Assembly (NCBI GenBank): GCA_964551735.1
Contig: CAZKEF010000017.1
Location: 56,345 to 120,344, forward strand
Source: DAOUAT01 sp964551735
GTDB lineage: Bacteria > Chloroflexota > Anaerolineae > CG2-30-64-16
Reading direction: 5' to 3'
DNA length: 64,000 nt
The notes below the pieces were generated by a model. That model was not told the origin of the DNA. It saw nothing but the letters and a program-made list of their open reading frames with translations, and searched no databases. Each line of letters begins with the position of its first letter. Position 1 is the stretch's first letter. Both the position numbers and the translations under genes were made by a program. Below are positions 63,514 to 64,000 of this stretch, one piece after another.

Positions 63514-64000
63514 GTGAGTGCCAATTGGCGAAAGAACGGATTCGTCTACCTGCTCATTATTGTAGCGGTGGCAGTCCTGTTTTATAGCGCTTCTCAATCC
63601 AGCGAGCGGCCGGTAGAAAAAGGCCTGACTGAGGTTGCTGCCCTGATCCAGGCTGGCAAGGTGAGCCGGATCGTTGTCTCGGGCGATGAGTTGCAGGTAC
63701 AAACCACGGACCGGGAGATCTTCCGCTCGCAAAAGGAAGAGAACGTCAACTTGACGACCTCCTTGGTCAAGATGGGCGTGACGAGCGAGCAACTTGCTGC
63801 GGTGGAAGTCAAGATCGCGCCGCCCAGCGACATGGCTGGCTGGATGACCATTCTGGGCACCCTGCTGCCGCTGCTGTTGATCGGTGGCCTCTTTGTGATG
63901 ATCCTGCGCCAGGCGCAAGGCTCCAACAACCAGGCCATGTCGTTCGGCAAGAGCAAAGCGCGGGTGTTCACCGGCGATAAGCCGACGGTGACGTTCCAGG
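63514..64000 (+). CDS. ftsH: ATP-dependent zinc metalloprotease FtsH (5' part)
   Basis: 162 codons visible from GTG 63514 (GGAGG eight bases upstream), continuing past the right edge. First membrane segment about residues 10-27, extracytoplasmic domain (VEKGLTEVAALIQAGKVSRI), second membrane segment about 112-132 (MTILGTLLPLLLIGGLFVMI), then the conserved GKSKARVFTGDKPTVTF that leads into the AAA domain. Membrane-bound protease for protein quality control. Confidence 0.93.
   Translation, partial: MSANWRKNGFVYLLIIVAVAVLFYSASQSSERPVEKGLTEVAALIQAGKVSRIVVSGDELQVQTTDREIFRSQKEENVNLTTSLVKMGVTSEQLAAVEVKIAPPSDMAGWMTILGTLLPLLLIGGLFVMILRQAQGSNNQAMSFGKSKARVFTGDKPTVTFQ

Overview
This 64-kb window looks like a chromosomal segment of a GC-rich, probably monoderm bacterium, most likely a Chloroflexota (Anaerolineae/Caldilineae-like) member. 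The clues are a Gram-positive-type LexA operator (CGAAC-N4-GTTCG) at lexA, an LPxTG sorting signal, secreted proteins with Thr/Pro-rich stalks, dispersed simple-sequence repeats of the ACGCAACACG type, and a secreted protein ending in YLPLIL. The taxon is an inference. A perfect parS site, next to rpoD, infA and rpsU, suggests the segment is not far from the replication origin.

Layout. 0-7.4 kb: a relatively A/T-rich signalling block on the minus strand (S1-S1-receiver-GAF-kinase hybrid, response regulator-GAF, two SPFH/TPR-type membrane proteins, small unknowns). 7.4-12 kb: a candidate SOS-controlled micro-gene and a giant secreted protein with six lamin-tail domains. 12-15.5 kb: housekeeping genes rpoD, a SAM methyltransferase, infA and rpsU. 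15.5-24 kb: MoxR/rsmI/DUF58/DUF4129 operon, lexA, 3-methyladenine glycosylase, murJ and a NUDIX hydrolase. 24-34.8 kb: mixed metabolism (alpha/beta hydrolase, PfkB kinase, zinc protease, P-type cation ATPase, STAS protein, toxin-antitoxin pair, phytoene-desaturase-like and ferric-reductase-like redox enzymes). 34.8-53.5 kb: an ion-homeostasis island with a K+/H+ antiporter, two complete Mrp antiporter clusters, KtrAB potassium uptake and two near-identical CaCA exchangers. 53.5-55.6 kb: an SDR and a selD gene read through an in-frame UGA, so probably a selenoprotein.

55.6-63.4 kb holds the most interesting system: one minus-strand operon behind a cobalamin riboswitch and tandem terminators. 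It encodes a secreted alpha/alpha-barrel protein, three surface-anchored proteins resembling the transcobalamin C-terminal (DUF4430) domain with a conserved Cys cluster, and the EcfT, fused EcfA-EcfA and S components of an ECF importer. Together this reads as a bacterial counterpart of the two-domain transcobalamin/intrinsic-factor fold: surface proteins capture cobalamin and pass it to a dedicated ECF transporter. The window ends in the start of ftsH.

Three repeat classes cut across the window: a 78-bp double-hairpin element (three copies, one with a compensatory stem change), a 31-bp palindrome (two copies), and simple repeats that have invaded several reading frames (mrpA, the EcfA linker).
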